A DNA stretch of 5,752 nt, taken from Robiginitomaculum sp. (lineage in GTDB: Bacteria > Pseudomonadota > Alphaproteobacteria > Caulobacterales > Maricaulaceae). The translations under genes were made by a program, and so were the position numbers. The stretch is taken from positions 1-5,752 of the forward strand of contig JAKITZ010000165.1 of NCBI GenBank assembly GCA_021647805.1, in the 5' to 3' direction. Every line of letters starts with the position of its first letter. Position 1 is the stretch's first letter. This document shows, piece by piece, positions 5,583-5,752 of this stretch. The notes beneath the pieces are model-generated. The model saw nothing but the letters and a program-made list of their open reading frames with translations. It was not told the origin of the DNA and searched no databases.

Positions 5583-5752
5583 ATGACTTCAAACAAAACA
5601 CCTGCCTTTCAGCCAATAGAAATCACACCATATTTCTCGGTAGCAACTCAGGTTTTCCCAGAGCATTTATCGGAAATTCGTAAAATGGGGTTTGGACGTA
5701 TACTGAACGTTCGTCCTGACAATGAAGAAGATTGCGACGAACAGTTACCGGG
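5583..5752 (+). CDS. DUF442/TIGR01244-type phosphatase-like protein, N-terminal part only
   Basis: Fifty-six codons are visible before the right edge cuts the gene. ITPYFSVATQ (residues 14-23) followed by a helix and then GFGRILNVRPDNEED (36-50) matches the N-terminal signature of the DUF442/TIGR01244 family (typically 'I-x-x-x-F-S-V-A-x-Q ... G-F-x-x-I-x-N-x-R-P-D-x-E'). This fold is related to dual-specificity phosphatases. In proteobacteria it occurs alone or fused to rhodanese or metallo-beta-lactamase (persulfide dioxygenase, Blh-like) domains acting in sulfide detoxification. The catalytic Cys-x5-Arg loop would lie further on and cannot be seen, so activity and any fusion are unknown. 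It starts 75 bp after parE on the same strand and may be read through from it. Confidence 0.83.
   Translation, partial: MTSNKTPAFQPIEITPYFSVATQVFPEHLSEIRKMGFGRILNVRPDNEEDCDEQLP

Overview
The window looks like chromosome from an alphaproteobacterium of moderate GC content. The evidence is a full-length topoisomerase IV subunit B of the alphaproteobacterial type, and an autotransporter whose barrel and linker resemble large adhesin-like autotransporters of Caulobacterales/Hyphomonadales and sphingomonads. The genus cannot be fixed. All genes lie on the + strand.

Layout: (1) Positions 1-2808 are the 3' part of a large autotransporter gene that enters from the left edge. It encodes a beta-helical, repeat-bearing passenger, a linker helix and a complete C-terminal outer-membrane barrel ending in Phe. 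(2) Positions 2809-3506 are a 698-bp gene-free stretch. It holds a convincing hairpin-plus-T-tract terminator, a weak promoter-like pair upstream of it (so possibly a ~100-nt RNA), a pair of inverted palindromic arms typical of dispersed intergenic repeats, two imperfect 17-bp direct repeats bracketing all of this, and a structured leader in front of parE. (3) Positions 3507-5507 are parE, intact, with all ATPase and TOPRIM motifs; an in-frame stop just upstream fixes its start. (4) Positions 5508-5582 are a short gap with two mutually exclusive small hairpins. (5) Positions 5583-5752 are the start of a DUF442/TIGR01244-type phosphatase-like gene that runs off the right edge.

The genes do not form an obvious pathway. 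The autotransporter is a surface protein, ParE separates replicated chromosomes with ParC (not in the window), and the last gene belongs to a family linked to sulfide or sulfur metabolism. parE and the last gene may be co-transcribed. I see no CRISPR array, tRNA, rRNA, transposase gene or defence system. The least explained part is the 2.8-3.5 kb intergenic region, whose repeat architecture suggests a small non-coding, possibly once mobile element.
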